From JACCTH01 sp035281645 (GTDB lineage Bacteria; Actinomycetota; Acidimicrobiia; Spongiisociales; ZC4RG35), in assembly GCA_035281645.1 (NCBI GenBank), contig DATEDN010000048.1, positions 1-26,107 on the forward strand: 26,107 nt of DNA, given 5' to 3'. The stretch's first letter is position 1; each line of letters opens with the position of its first letter. This document shows positions 13,716 to 21,182 of this stretch, one piece after another. Made by a program: the position numbers and the translations under genes. Below the pieces are notes generated by a model. It made no database searches, was not told the DNA's origin, and saw only the letters and a program-made list of their open reading frames with translations.

Positions 13716-14213
13716 ATGAGGGCCGAACTGATTTCTGAGACCGCCAAGCTGTGGGAGGCCGAACCGGACAAGGCCAGGGGAAAGCCGACGGTCAAGGCGC
13801 GTTCAGAGGGCGCTCTCGCAGTGATGGAGGCTGGAACATTCTCCTGGCAGGCCGACCTCCCGTCCCCCCTCGGCGGGTCGAACCAGGCCCCCAGCCCCAC
13901 GGCCCTCCTGCTGAGCGCTCTGGCAGGCTGTGCGGTTGTGTTCATCCGCGACACCCTCGGTCCCCAGCTGGGCGTGAGCATCGAGAGCGTCGAAGCGACT
14001 GCCTCATGTGAAGCCGACAGCCGTGGGCTGCTGGGCATGGAGGGGGCCGAGCCCGATTTAAGGAACATCGGAATCGACATCCGAGTGGTTTCTCCCGATG
14101 GCGAGGACGGAGTCAACCGTGTCATGGCCGCCTGGAAGGAGCGTTGCCCGATCTACCTATCCCTCATCAAGCCGATGGTCGTGAGGGTCGACGCCAGCAC
14201 AGGGAACGGCTAG
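13716..14213 (+). CDS. OsmC-family peroxiredoxin-like protein
   Basis: This 165-residue protein has the OsmC/Ohr fold, whose members reduce organic hydroperoxides with a pair of cysteines. The first cysteine is Cys72 in SALAGCAVVFIRDTL on the central helix, after the conserved PSPLGGSNQAPSPTALLLSA stretch (about 49-68). The second is Cys144 in KERCPIYLSL. An N-terminal strand pair (SEGALAVMEAGTFSWQADLP) is also standard. The spacing fits the general OsmC/YhfA-like group rather than Ohr. The start is ATG 13716, with GGAGGG about 8 bases upstream; an in-frame start at 13551 would add 55 unrelated residues. It is separated from the regulator that follows by 59 bp on the same strand. Confidence 0.87.
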   Translation: MRAELISETAKLWEAEPDKARGKPTVKARSEGALAVMEAGTFSWQADLPSPLGGSNQAPSPTALLLSALAGCAVVFIRDTLGPQLGVSIESVEATASCEADSRGLLGMEGAEPDLRNIGIDIRVVSPDGEDGVNRVMAAWKERCPIYLSLIKPMVVRVDASTGNG

Positions 14214-14272
14214 GGAGAGGGGGCGCTCCCGGGGGACCTAGGGTCAAACGCACGGTGGCCGCGGAAGGGCCG

Positions 14273-15358
14273 ATGAGTGGACTTAGTGCGTCCCGGGAAG
14301 TGGTTCGCTTTTGTCGAGCCCGTGACGGGGTCAGGATCGCGTACGCGGTCCACGGCCAAGGGCCGCCGCTGATCCTCGGCAAGAACTGGATCAGCCACCT
14401 TCAGTACGACTGGGATGACCCGTTGCTCGGGCACCTCCTCAATGCCCTCGGCCATGTGGCAACAGTGGTCCGGTACGACGAACGCGGCTACGGGCTGTCC
14501 GATTGGGAGCCGGAGGATTTCTCGCTGGAGGCGAGACTCGGCGACCTGGAGTCAGTGGCGGCCGCAGCTGGCGTCGATCGGTATGCCGTCATGGCAATGG
14601 GGCAGGCAGGCCAGGTCGCGATCACTCATGCGGCCCAACATCCTGAGCGTGTGACCCGCCTAATTCTTAACGGCACGTTCGCCGGGGTGACCGACGAGTA
14701 TCGGGCGAGGTTCGAGGAGTACTTCGCGACGCTGGTGCAAATCGTTCGCTACGGCTGGACGCTCCCCGATTCCCGCTTCCGTCGCGTCTTCTCCGAGAGC
14801 ATGGTCCCGGGAGCGACGGAGACCCAGAAACGCTGGATCGACGAGCTCCAACCGCTCGTCACCAGCAAAGACACAGCAATCAGCGCTGCCCAGGCGCGGC
14901 AGAAGGCGGACGTCATGGATCTCCTCCCGGATGTGGCTGCGCCCACGCTCGTGCTCCACGCGCGTGGCAACCGAATGGCCCCGTTTGAGCAAGGTCGGCT
15001 CATGGCCGCTCACATCCCCGATGCACGTTTGGTCGCGCTGGAGAGTGAGAACATGTCGCCCCTTGCCAACGAGTCAGCTTGGCAGGTCTGGCAGGAGGAG
15101 GTCACGAGGTTCCTGGAGCCTGATCGTGGGTCAATTCTCACCCGCTCAGTCCGATCCGAACCCGTGGAACAGCTGACAGAAAGAGAGGTCGAACTCCTGC
15201 ACCTGGTGGCTGACGGTCTCACCAACGACGAGATAGCAGAGCAGCTGACGCTCAGTGCCCGCACGGTCGAACGCCACCTCTCCAACGTCTACCGCAAGCT
15301 GGGGGTATCCGGCAGGGCGGCCAGGGCAGCCTCGGTCGCCTACATCTTGAGGAATTGA
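14273..15358 (+). CDS. LuxR-type regulator with a catalytically dead alpha/beta-hydrolase domain
   Basis: This 361-residue protein joins an alpha/beta-hydrolase domain (about 10-283) to a LuxR/GerE DNA-binding domain (about 298-356: LTEREVELLHLVADGLTNDEIAEQL to LSNVYRKLGV). The hydrolase fold is clear (HGQGPPLILGKNWISHL, VVRYDERGYGLSDWE, AAQHPERVTRLILNGTFAG). All three catalytic positions are changed. The nucleophile elbow reads AMGQAG instead of G-x-S-x-G, with Gly110 for Ser. The acid position in LHARGNRMAPFEQG is Asn233. The His position in SENMSPLANESAW is Met261. I infer a ligand-sensing pseudoenzyme controlling transcription. The ATG at 14273 has GGAAGG 5 bases upstream. The osmC-like and SRPBCC genes beside it are candidate targets. 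Confidence 0.9.
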   Translation: MSGLSASREVVRFCRARDGVRIAYAVHGQGPPLILGKNWISHLQYDWDDPLLGHLLNALGHVATVVRYDERGYGLSDWEPEDFSLEARLGDLESVAAAAGVDRYAVMAMGQAGQVAITHAAQHPERVTRLILNGTFAGVTDEYRARFEEYFATLVQIVRYGWTLPDSRFRRVFSESMVPGATETQKRWIDELQPLVTSKDTAISAAQARQKADVMDLLPDVAAPTLVLHARGNRMAPFEQGRLMAAHIPDARLVALESENMSPLANESAWQVWQEEVTRFLEPDRGSILTRSVRSEPVEQLTEREVELLHLVADGLTNDEIAEQLTLSARTVERHLSNVYRKLGVSGRAARAASVAYILRN

Positions 15359-15445
15359 TAGGTACGTGTTCGGCGCCACCGTGTGTTATGCCCGGGTCCT
15401 GAGGTTGCGTGCAAGCACCGATGCGGCGAGCGAGAAGTGTCCGTA

Positions 15446-15465
15446 GCTTGGTTGTCACACCAAGC
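15446..15465. promoter_or_regulatory. 7-6-7 inverted repeat at the SRPBCC ribosome site, possible operator
   Basis: GCTTGGT and ACCAAGC flank TGTCAC and abut the Shine-Dalgarno (AAGGAG, 15466-15471) of the next gene. It could be bound by a regulator, such as the LuxR protein upstream, or fold in the mRNA and limit translation. Confidence 0.4.
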
Positions 15466-15477
15466 AAGGAGCAAACG

Positions 15478-15903
15478 ATGATCGACGAGACACACACCGT
15501 GACTATCAGCCGCCCGGTGAAAGAGGTGTTCGACTTCGTAGCAAACCCATTGAACGAGCCTGCTTGGCATTTCGATGTGAAGGAGGTTTCCCGGCCCAAG
15601 GAAGGTCCGTACGAGCTCGGCGAGACCTTTCAGTGGGTCGTCAAGTTCGGAGGGTCCAAGACATACTCATTAGAGGTCACGGGACTCGAGCCCAACCGTT
15701 TTATCGAGATCACGACCCGTGAAGGCTCGGTCCTCCCTGTTCTCACCCACACCTTCCAGCAGGATGGGGACAGCACCCGCTACACGCGGCGGGTGCGGTT
15801 CGAAACCAGGGGTTTGTTGCGGGTTATGGCCCCAGTTATGAAGCGTATGAGAAACCCAAATACAAGGTGGGCGGAGAACCTAAAGGAGCTTCTCGAGAGT
15901 TGA
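15478..15903 (+). CDS. SRPBCC (START/polyketide cyclase-like) family protein
   Basis: This 141-residue protein has the helix-grip fold of SRPBCC proteins, which bind hydrophobic ligands in a deep cavity. The N-terminal strand and helix are HTVTISRPVKEVFDFVANPLNEPAWH (about 5-30), followed by a strand-rich middle (GETFQWVVKFGGSKTYSLEVTGLEPNRFIEITT) and a long C-terminal helix (MKRMRNPNTRWAENLKELLES). The ATG at 15478 is preceded by AAGGAG. A 7-6-7 inverted repeat sits directly upstream. The gene lies 119 bp after the LuxR-type regulator on the same strand. No ligand or enzymatic role can be read from the sequence. Confidence 0.85.
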   Translation: MIDETHTVTISRPVKEVFDFVANPLNEPAWHFDVKEVSRPKEGPYELGETFQWVVKFGGSKTYSLEVTGLEPNRFIEITTREGSVLPVLTHTFQQDGDSTRYTRRVRFETRGLLRVMAPVMKRMRNPNTRWAENLKELLES

Positions 15904-15918
15904 CAGCAGGATCTTCCG

Positions 15919-16785
15919 TCAGGATAAGAGGACGATGGTGGCGCCGGTCAATACCAGGATCACCCCAGTGAAGAAACGCGGGTTCATCCGCTCAAATGGT
16001 TGGTGGAACATGATCGGCACCAGAGCGATGACGAAGATCACCGACAGCTGCTGGATGGTGATGGCGACGGCAATGGTGGTGAGGTCGAAGGACAACCATT
16101 GGGAAGACACTGCGATTGCACCGCACAGGCCAGCAAACACAATCCAGCGCACCGCAGAGATGGGATACGGCTTCCATCCGCCGGTGGCGGTGAGCAACAT
16201 CGCATAGACCACCACGCTTGAGGCGAGCCCAATCGTCAAGCCCTCGAGCGGGTGATCGAATCTCTCCAATCCGAATCGAATCAAGATGGGTGTGGACCCC
16301 CAGATCAACGCCACGGCCAGCGCGAACCAAGGCCGGCGCCATTCATCGGATCCCGACACTCTTCCACTGAGAGAGATCAGCGCCACTCCGATCACGGCCA
16401 GCACCACGCCCCCCACGATCGATACCGTGAGTGGCTCGTCGAGAGCGATGGCGGCCACCAGAGTGCCGATGATCGGAGCTGCCGAGACCAGGGCACCAGT
16501 GCGGGCGACCCCGATGGTTTGCTGGCTGAGTGCAAGCAGCGTCCATCCCCCCACGAAATGGAAGAGGGTGGTCACCCCGAAGATCACTACGGCGGCCCAT
16601 GGGGCCGAGAACAGCAACCCAAAGTCGCCGATGAGCGCCGCTCGAAGAAGCAAAACCGCTTCCACCGCCACCAGAAGCCCGAAGGCGGTTCGGTAGGCGT
16701 CCACCAGCTGGTTCGCCTTCCGGTTGGAGACTTGGAGGAAGGCGAATCCGATTGCCGCCACCAGGGCCCAGAGGGGCCCGGTCAA
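15919..16785 (-). CDS. EamA/DMT-family transporter
   Basis: This protein of about 288 residues has ten predicted membrane helices in two EamA repeats, as in Drug/Metabolite Transporter exporters (RhaT/YdcZ-like). Repeat 1 starts LTGPLWALVAAIGFAFLQVSNRKA and includes GVARTGALVSAAPIIGTLVAAIALDEPLT, a family hallmark. Repeat 2 starts WFALAVALIWGSTPILIRFGL and ends with IMFHQPFERMNPRFFTGVILVLTGA. The start is TTG 16785, which overlaps the stop of the LLM oxidoreductase as TTGA; a longer ORF reaching 17019 only reads through that gene in a wrong frame. Co-translation with the oxidoreductase suggests export of a product, or simply a shared transcript. Confidence 0.88.
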   Translation of the reverse strand: MTGPLWALVAAIGFAFLQVSNRKANQLVDAYRTAFGLLVAVEAVLLLRAALIGDFGLLFSAPWAAVVIFGVTTLFHFVGGWTLLALSQQTIGVARTGALVSAAPIIGTLVAAIALDEPLTVSIVGGVVLAVIGVALISLSGRVSGSDEWRRPWFALAVALIWGSTPILIRFGLERFDHPLEGLTIGLASSVVVYAMLLTATGGWKPYPISAVRWIVFAGLCGAIAVSSQWLSFDLTTIAVAITIQQLSVIFVIALVPIMFHQPFERMNPRFFTGVILVLTGATIVLLS

Positions 16786-17636
16786 TCGACGCCGCTCAAT
16801 GCTCCGGCGAGAGCTTCGACCGTGCTCGCATCGTGGGCCCCGGTGAGGCCGAGCACAACGACGTCGACTCCGGCGTCGAACATGGTCGCCGCCCGTGATG
16901 CCACCTCGGCCGGGTCGGGGTTGGGAGCGACCGACAGATGGCTCGAACAAGAGATCTCCCCGGGGTCGCGTCCCACGTCCTGGCAATGGCCCCACAGCAC
17001 CTCGCGAAGGCGGAGCCACTCGCTCTTTTCATCCTCGATAAACAGAGCGTCCCACATCGAGGCAAAGCGGGCGGCGAGACGAAGCGTTCGCTTCTCGCCC
17101 CTACCGCCGATCACGATCGGAGGTCGAGGCTTCTGCACCGGCTTGGGCTCGTTGCGTGCGTTGCGGAGCTGGAAAAATCGGCCGTTGAAGTTCGAGTTCT
17201 CTTCGGTCAGCAAGAGGTGAATGACCTCGGTGCCCTCTTCGAACCGCGTCATCCTCTCATCGACCGTGCCGAGATCAAGCCCGTAGGCATCAGTCTCCAA
17301 TTCATACCAGCCGGCCCCGAGACCGAGCTCGAGACGGCCCCCCGAGAGGATGTCGAGCGAGGACGCCATCGAGGCCAGCACCGCCGGGTGCCGGAAGTGC
17401 ATGCCAGTGACCATCGTCCCCACCCGAATCCGGTTGGTGGCCTGCGCCAGGGCAGACAGGGTGACCCAGGCCTCGAGGCAGGGCCCGTCGGTGTCGCCCC
17501 GGATCGGGTAGAAGTGATCGAAGTTCCAGGCCGATTCGAAAAGATCGATGTTGTCGGCCGCTTGCCACACCTCCAGCATCCGGTCCCAGGTGGTGTGGTG
17601 GGTTGGGGTCTTCACTGCAAAACGCGCCATATTCAA
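16782..17636 (-). CDS. LLM-class F420-dependent oxidoreductase
   Basis: This 284-residue protein is a luciferase-like monooxygenase-fold oxidoreductase resembling the F420-dependent Rv1855c-type family. Features are WDRMLEVWQAADNIDLFESAWNFDHF (about 17-42), TNRIRVGTMVTGMHFRHPAVLASM (about 67-90) and SGGRLELGLGAGW (about 98-110). The insertion and C-terminal barrel strands follow (KPRPPIVIGGRGEKRTLRLAAR). Use of F420 rather than FMN is inferred from the family and host. I kept TTG 17636 because GGAGG lies 7 bases upstream; ATG 17630 is an alternative 13 bases away. It is divergent from oppD across the LacI-type palindrome and is coupled to the EamA gene by TTGA, so it may belong to the same regulon. 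Confidence 0.9.
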   Translation of the reverse strand: MNMARFAVKTPTHHTTWDRMLEVWQAADNIDLFESAWNFDHFYPIRGDTDGPCLEAWVTLSALAQATNRIRVGTMVTGMHFRHPAVLASMASSLDILSGGRLELGLGAGWYELETDAYGLDLGTVDERMTRFEEGTEVIHLLLTEENSNFNGRFFQLRNARNEPKPVQKPRPPIVIGGRGEKRTLRLAARFASMWDALFIEDEKSEWLRLREVLWGHCQDVGRDPGEISCSSHLSVAPNPDPAEVASRAATMFDAGVDVVVLGLTGAHDASTVEALAGALSGVD

Positions 17637-17680
17637 ATCCGATCCTCCTTGGGCACGGCGGACCGGCGATAGTCGGCTTC

Positions 17681-17708
17681 TTTGCAGCCCGCGCGGCGAT
17701 GCTATATC
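17681..17708 (+). promoter_or_regulatory. Probable promoter of the oppDF operon
   Basis: TTTGCA (17681-17686) and TATATC (17703-17708), spaced 16 bases, form a sigma-70-like promoter. Transcription would start near 17715, so the palindrome that follows covers about +5 to +28, a classic repressor position. Confidence 0.5.
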
Positions 17709-17718
17709 GTGCGAAGCC

Positions 17719-17742
17719 GGTTAAGCAATCGATTGCCTAACC
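17719..17742. promoter_or_regulatory. LacI-family-type operator palindrome
   Basis: The 24 bases read GGTTAAGCAATC followed by GATTGCCTAACC, a perfect inverted repeat except for one pair. The central CG flanked by A/T-rich half sites is the usual LacI/GalR operator form. It lies between the LLM oxidoreductase and oppD. The LacI-family regulator at 23572-24618 is the only such protein in the window and the natural candidate to bind it. Confidence 0.8.
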
Positions 17743-17758
17743 CGCCGAGGAGGACCGG

Positions 17759-17806
17759 ATGACACCGCGGCTATCGACCGGATCAATGGAATACTGGTCG
17801 GCGTGA
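17759..17806 (+). CDS. 15-codon leader ORF coupled to oppD
   Basis: ATG at 17759 has a strong Shine-Dalgarno (GAGGAGG, 17747-17753) and encodes MTPRLSTGSMEYWSA. Its TGA overlaps the oppD GTG as GTGA. It lies directly downstream of the operator. It could be a true leader peptide that delivers ribosomes to oppD, or a scar left when binding-protein and permease genes were deleted. I cannot tell which from sequence alone. Confidence 0.5.
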   Translation: MTPRLSTGSMEYWSA

Positions 17807-19077
17807 CCTGGGGTAGGCGACGCGCCAGCCGGGCAGCGGGCGCGGTGGGAAATATCACGTATGCCTCCGAAATCCCCGCCTCCCAGCACTCGCGGGCCGG
17901 GTCAGCGACTCGGCCTGTGGTCGCCTCGGTCACCGATCTAAAGGTGTATTTTCAGACCAAAGCCGGGATGTTGCATGCCGTCGACGGTGTGTCCTTCGAG
18001 ATCCGCGATGGGGAGACACTGGGGTTGGTTGGGGAGACGGGTTGTGGAAAGAGCGTCACAGCACGCTCGTTCATTCGGCTGGTTCCCACTCCCCCTGGGG
18101 TCTACGCCGGGGGCCAGGTTCTGTTTTGGTCTTCGGACGCCCGGCGAGAGGGGAGAGGGCCGATCGATCTGCTGACGATCCCAGATGACGAGATGCTCGA
18201 TATCCGCGGCGACCGGATCGCCATGATCTTCCAAGATCCCGGCAAGGCACTCAACCCGGCGCTCTCGATTCGAAACCAGATCGCTGAGGTTTTTTACCAG
18301 CATCGCTCCGAGGAGATCCTGCAGTCTCTCGGTCCGTGGGCTCCGCGCATGATTCGTCGGGCCGCACGTCAGGAGGCGACCGGCTTCGAGAGATTTCTGC
18401 TGACCCTCCCTCCATTTCGTGCTCGCGCCGAAAAGCTCCGGGAAAAGGTCGATCAGCTGGTGGGCAACGCGCTCAGCGAGGTTCAAATCCCGAATCCTCG
18501 CAAGATCATGGAGAGCTACCCCCACGAGCTGTCCGGGGGCATGAAGCAGCGTGTCCTCATCGCGCAGGCGCTGGCATGCAATCCCGATCTCCTCATTGCC
18601 GACGAGCCCACAACCGCTCTCGACGTCACGATTCAGGCCCGGATCCTCGAGCTAATCGCCGAGTTGCAGGAACGACTCGAGACCTCCGTTCTTTACATAA
18701 GCCATGACCTGTCCCTGGTCAAGGAGATCTGCGATCGCGTGGCGGTGATGTACGCCGGTCGGATAGTGGAAACCGGTACCACGGACGAGGTCTTTAGCAA
18801 TCCAAAGCATCCCTACACCCGGGGGCTGATGGCGGCGGTTCCATCGGCCGCCCATCGACGAGGCGAGCTGGCCTCGATCGTCGGCAACGTCCCCGAGCTG
18901 CTCGATCCCGAGCCGTCCTGTCGCTTCAACACCAGGTGCCCCTACGCGGTGGAGATCTGTCGGACCGTGGATCCACGGACGATCCCAATCGGAGAGAGCC
19001 AGTCGGTCGCCTGCTTCGCATATGAGTCGGATGACACCGACGTGCTCCTCCCCAGGCTGGAGGCGTGGGTGTCGTGA
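17803..19077 (+). CDS. oppD: Oligopeptide/dipeptide-type ABC transporter ATPase (OppD/DppD)
   Basis: This 424-residue ABC ATPase is of the Opp/Dpp/nickel class that energises peptide uptake. Walker A is GETGCGKS (77-84), the Q-loop Gln is 144, the signature is LSGGMKQR (243-250), Walker B is LLIADEP (263-269) and the switch His is 301. The C-terminus has the class's four-cysteine motif (Cys373, 379, 386, 404), which in this family can hold an iron-sulfur cluster. It is about 90 residues longer than usual: an unconserved N-terminal 40 and an insertion of about 55 residues (168-222) between Q-loop and signature. GTG 17803 is coupled to the leader ORF; GTG 17917 would remove most of the N-terminal extra. 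No permease or binding protein is adjacent. Confidence 0.9.
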   Translation: MTWGRRRASRAAGAVGNITYASEIPASQHSRAGSATRPVVASVTDLKVYFQTKAGMLHAVDGVSFEIRDGETLGLVGETGCGKSVTARSFIRLVPTPPGVYAGGQVLFWSSDARREGRGPIDLLTIPDDEMLDIRGDRIAMIFQDPGKALNPALSIRNQIAEVFYQHRSEEILQSLGPWAPRMIRRAARQEATGFERFLLTLPPFRARAEKLREKVDQLVGNALSEVQIPNPRKIMESYPHELSGGMKQRVLIAQALACNPDLLIADEPTTALDVTIQARILELIAELQERLETSVLYISHDLSLVKEICDRVAVMYAGRIVETGTTDEVFSNPKHPYTRGLMAAVPSAAHRRGELASIVGNVPELLDPEPSCRFNTRCPYAVEICRTVDPRTIPIGESQSVACFAYESDDTDVLLPRLEAWVS

Positions 19078-20432
19078 CCTCGCTTCGTGACACCAAGGAA
19101 AATCGCCAACGTTTGACCGCCTCCCGATCTGTGATCTCACTCCGGGGAGTTGAGAAGTACTTCCCGGTCAAGGAGGGCACCTTGCAGCGGGTGGTGGGTC
19201 ACGTCAGGGCCGTCGACGGCGTGTCCTTCGACGTGCGCCCGGGGGAGACCGTCGGTCTCGTGGGCGAGTCCGGATGCGGCAAGACAACACTGGGCCGTTG
19301 TATCAGCGGTCTCACCCAGGTGACGGGGGGCCGGATCTATTTCCGGCTGTCTGATGAAGACGCCGCCCGGCTTGACGCCATCCAAGGCACCGCTCCGTCC
19401 GAGCGCAGTCGTGAGCAAGTACGAGAGCTCAAGCGGATCGAGGAGAACCACCGCATCGATCAGCTCGAAGGAAAGGCTTGGAAAACCTACCGCCGCAATT
19501 GCCAGGTGGTGTTCCAGGATTCGTTCAGCTCGCTGAACCCCCGACAACTTGTGAAAGACATCGTCGGGCGACCTTTGCGGGTATGGAACGAAGCCTCGGG
19601 CCAGGAGCTCACCGAGCGGGTCGTCTCCCTTCTGGAGAGCGTGGGATTGAGACGGCATCACATGTATCGCTTTCCACATCAGTTCTCTGGTGGCCAGCGG
19701 CAGAGGATCTCGATCGCCCGCGCCCTGGCACTCGATCCGGAGTTCATCGTGCTGGACGAGCCCACTTCGGCACTAGACGTGTCGGTCCAGGCCCAAATTC
19801 TCAATCTCCTCTACGACCTCCAGCGCGACCGGGGCCTCACCTATCTCTTCATCAGCCACGATCTCGGAGTGGTTCGGCTGATGAGCGACCGGATCGCCGT
19901 CATGTACCTGGGAAAAGTCGCAGAGCAGGGCACCTCGACCGAGCTATTCGAGGATCCCCGCCATCCCTACACCGAGGCCCTCCTGGCTGCCAACCCCGAC
20001 ATCAACGCCAAAGAATCCACCATGAAGGGGCTGCGCGGACACGTGCCCGACCCAGCCAACCCGCCCGAGGGTTGTCGGTTCCACACCCGCTGTCCAGTGG
20101 TCACACCGGCGTGCGGTTGGGAGGTCGACGACGCCGTCTCTTGGCTTCATGATCACGAGGCCTTGGCAGAGGGGCTAGCGGCAGTGGAGCGGCGTTCGAA
20201 TTTTGACGCCACCTTGGTTTTCCATACCGAGGAGCAGGCGGCGAGCGCGGTCGGAGCCTTCCAGCAGGGTGACGTCCAGCAGTCGATGAGGGCTGCGCTC
20301 GAAGACATGTCGATTGACGGTCGCAAAGTCAGCATCCGGTTCTTGCCGGTTCCGCCCGTCGAACTCGAGGAGATCGGTGATGGTCGCCTCACCGCCTGCA
20401 TACTCCACACCTCGCGCGGGACGCGGATCTAG
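19074..20432 (+). CDS. oppF: Oligopeptide/dipeptide-type ABC transporter ATPase (OppF/DppF)
   Basis: This protein of about 452 residues is the partner ATPase of OppD. Counting from GTG 19065, Walker A is GESGCGKTT (67-75), the Q-loop VVFQD (148-152), the signature FSGGQRQR (207-214), Walker B FIVLDEP (227-233) and the switch His 265. It has an insertion of about 50 residues (94-142, rich in Arg and Glu) before the Q-loop, and a C-terminal extension (about 360-455) that ordinary OppF lacks. The cysteine motif is incomplete: Cys337, 343 and 350 but no nearby fourth. I chose GTG 19074, which overlaps the oppD stop as GTGA and has GGAGG upstream. It ends 2 bp before the convergent permease gene. 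Confidence 0.9.
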   Translation: MTSLRDTKENRQRLTASRSVISLRGVEKYFPVKEGTLQRVVGHVRAVDGVSFDVRPGETVGLVGESGCGKTTLGRCISGLTQVTGGRIYFRLSDEDAARLDAIQGTAPSERSREQVRELKRIEENHRIDQLEGKAWKTYRRNCQVVFQDSFSSLNPRQLVKDIVGRPLRVWNEASGQELTERVVSLLESVGLRRHHMYRFPHQFSGGQRQRISIARALALDPEFIVLDEPTSALDVSVQAQILNLLYDLQRDRGLTYLFISHDLGVVRLMSDRIAVMYLGKVAEQGTSTELFEDPRHPYTEALLAANPDINAKESTMKGLRGHVPDPANPPEGCRFHTRCPVVTPACGWEVDDAVSWLHDHEALAEGLAAVERRSNFDATLVFHTEEQAASAVGAFQQGDVQQSMRAALEDMSIDGRKVSIRFLPVPPVELEEIGDGRLTACILHTSRGTRI

Positions 20433-20434
20433 CG

Positions 20435-21175
20435 TCAGCCGAGGGCGGAGGAGATCAGGCGGATCGCGGCGATCGCAAGCAAGGTCAAAACCACCCGCTC
20501 GAACGTTTTCTGCTTGATGAGTCTTCCGATTCGAATCCCCAGCACCGTCATGGCGGCAACCGGGACGATGGCCCATAGCGCCTGAGTCGTCCGTTCAGGG
20601 GTGAACGCTCCCAGCACGACGAGGGTCACCAGCTGGACCAGGCCGAACACGCTGAAGGTGATGCTCATCATGTGGATGAACGAGGAACGGTTCAGCCGGA
20701 TGCTGTGGAGAAACGTCGCGATTAGGGGTCCGGCCGTGCCGGTGGCTCCGAGCAAACCGCCGCCCAGCAGCCCCATGGGAGCAGCCACCCGGCGGGCGGT
20801 TTTCCGGTCGAGACCGAATTGGGGATCGGCCAGGTGCCGCCAAATATAGAAAGCGATCACGAGGGCGATCACCACCGACAGGATCCGATCGTCGATCTCG
20901 GTGAGGATCCAGGTGCCGGCGATGACGGCCACGGTCCCGACGGTGAGAAACGGAATCATCACGAATCCGGTACCCCGCGCTCCGGCTCGGTGCTCCCAGA
21001 GCAGCCATCCGTTGGAGACCATGTTCGCCAAAGAAAGAACGACGACGGCGTACTCGACGCTTGTGAACGCGGCGATGAACGGCACTGCCACCAGGGGACC
21101 ACCCATCCCGGCCACCCCTTTGACCACATAGGCCACGGCGATGACCGCCAGAACGAGGGCGAACTCGACCGTCAC
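20435..21175 (-). CDS. TauE/SafE (DUF81) family membrane permease
   Basis: This 246-residue membrane protein is of the sulfite exporter TauE/SafE family, whose members move sulfonates, sulfite or related small anions. The two-fold family pattern is visible: VVKGVAGMGGPLVAVPFIAAFTSVEYAVV in the first half, LLGGGLLGATGTAGPLIATFLHSIRLNRSSF in the second. About eight membrane helices can be drawn. The start is GTG 21175, 7 bp after the SnoaL-like gene's stop, so it is the last gene of the minus-strand cluster. No terminator fits in the 2-bp gap to the convergent oppF, so transcripts must run into each other. Confidence 0.88.
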   Translation of the reverse strand: MTVEFALVLAVIAVAYVVKGVAGMGGPLVAVPFIAAFTSVEYAVVVLSLANMVSNGWLLWEHRAGARGTGFVMIPFLTVGTVAVIAGTWILTEIDDRILSVVIALVIAFYIWRHLADPQFGLDRKTARRVAAPMGLLGGGLLGATGTAGPLIATFLHSIRLNRSSFIHMMSITFSVFGLVQLVTLVVLGAFTPERTTQALWAIVPVAAMTVLGIRIGRLIKQKTFERVVLTLLAIAAIRLISSALG

Positions 21176-21182
21176 CGCTCGT

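Noticed and set aside
16252..17220. Plus-strand ORF of 322 residues
   Set aside because: It spans two real minus-strand genes (EamA and LLM oxidoreductase) and is rich in His, Arg and Ser with no fold signal.
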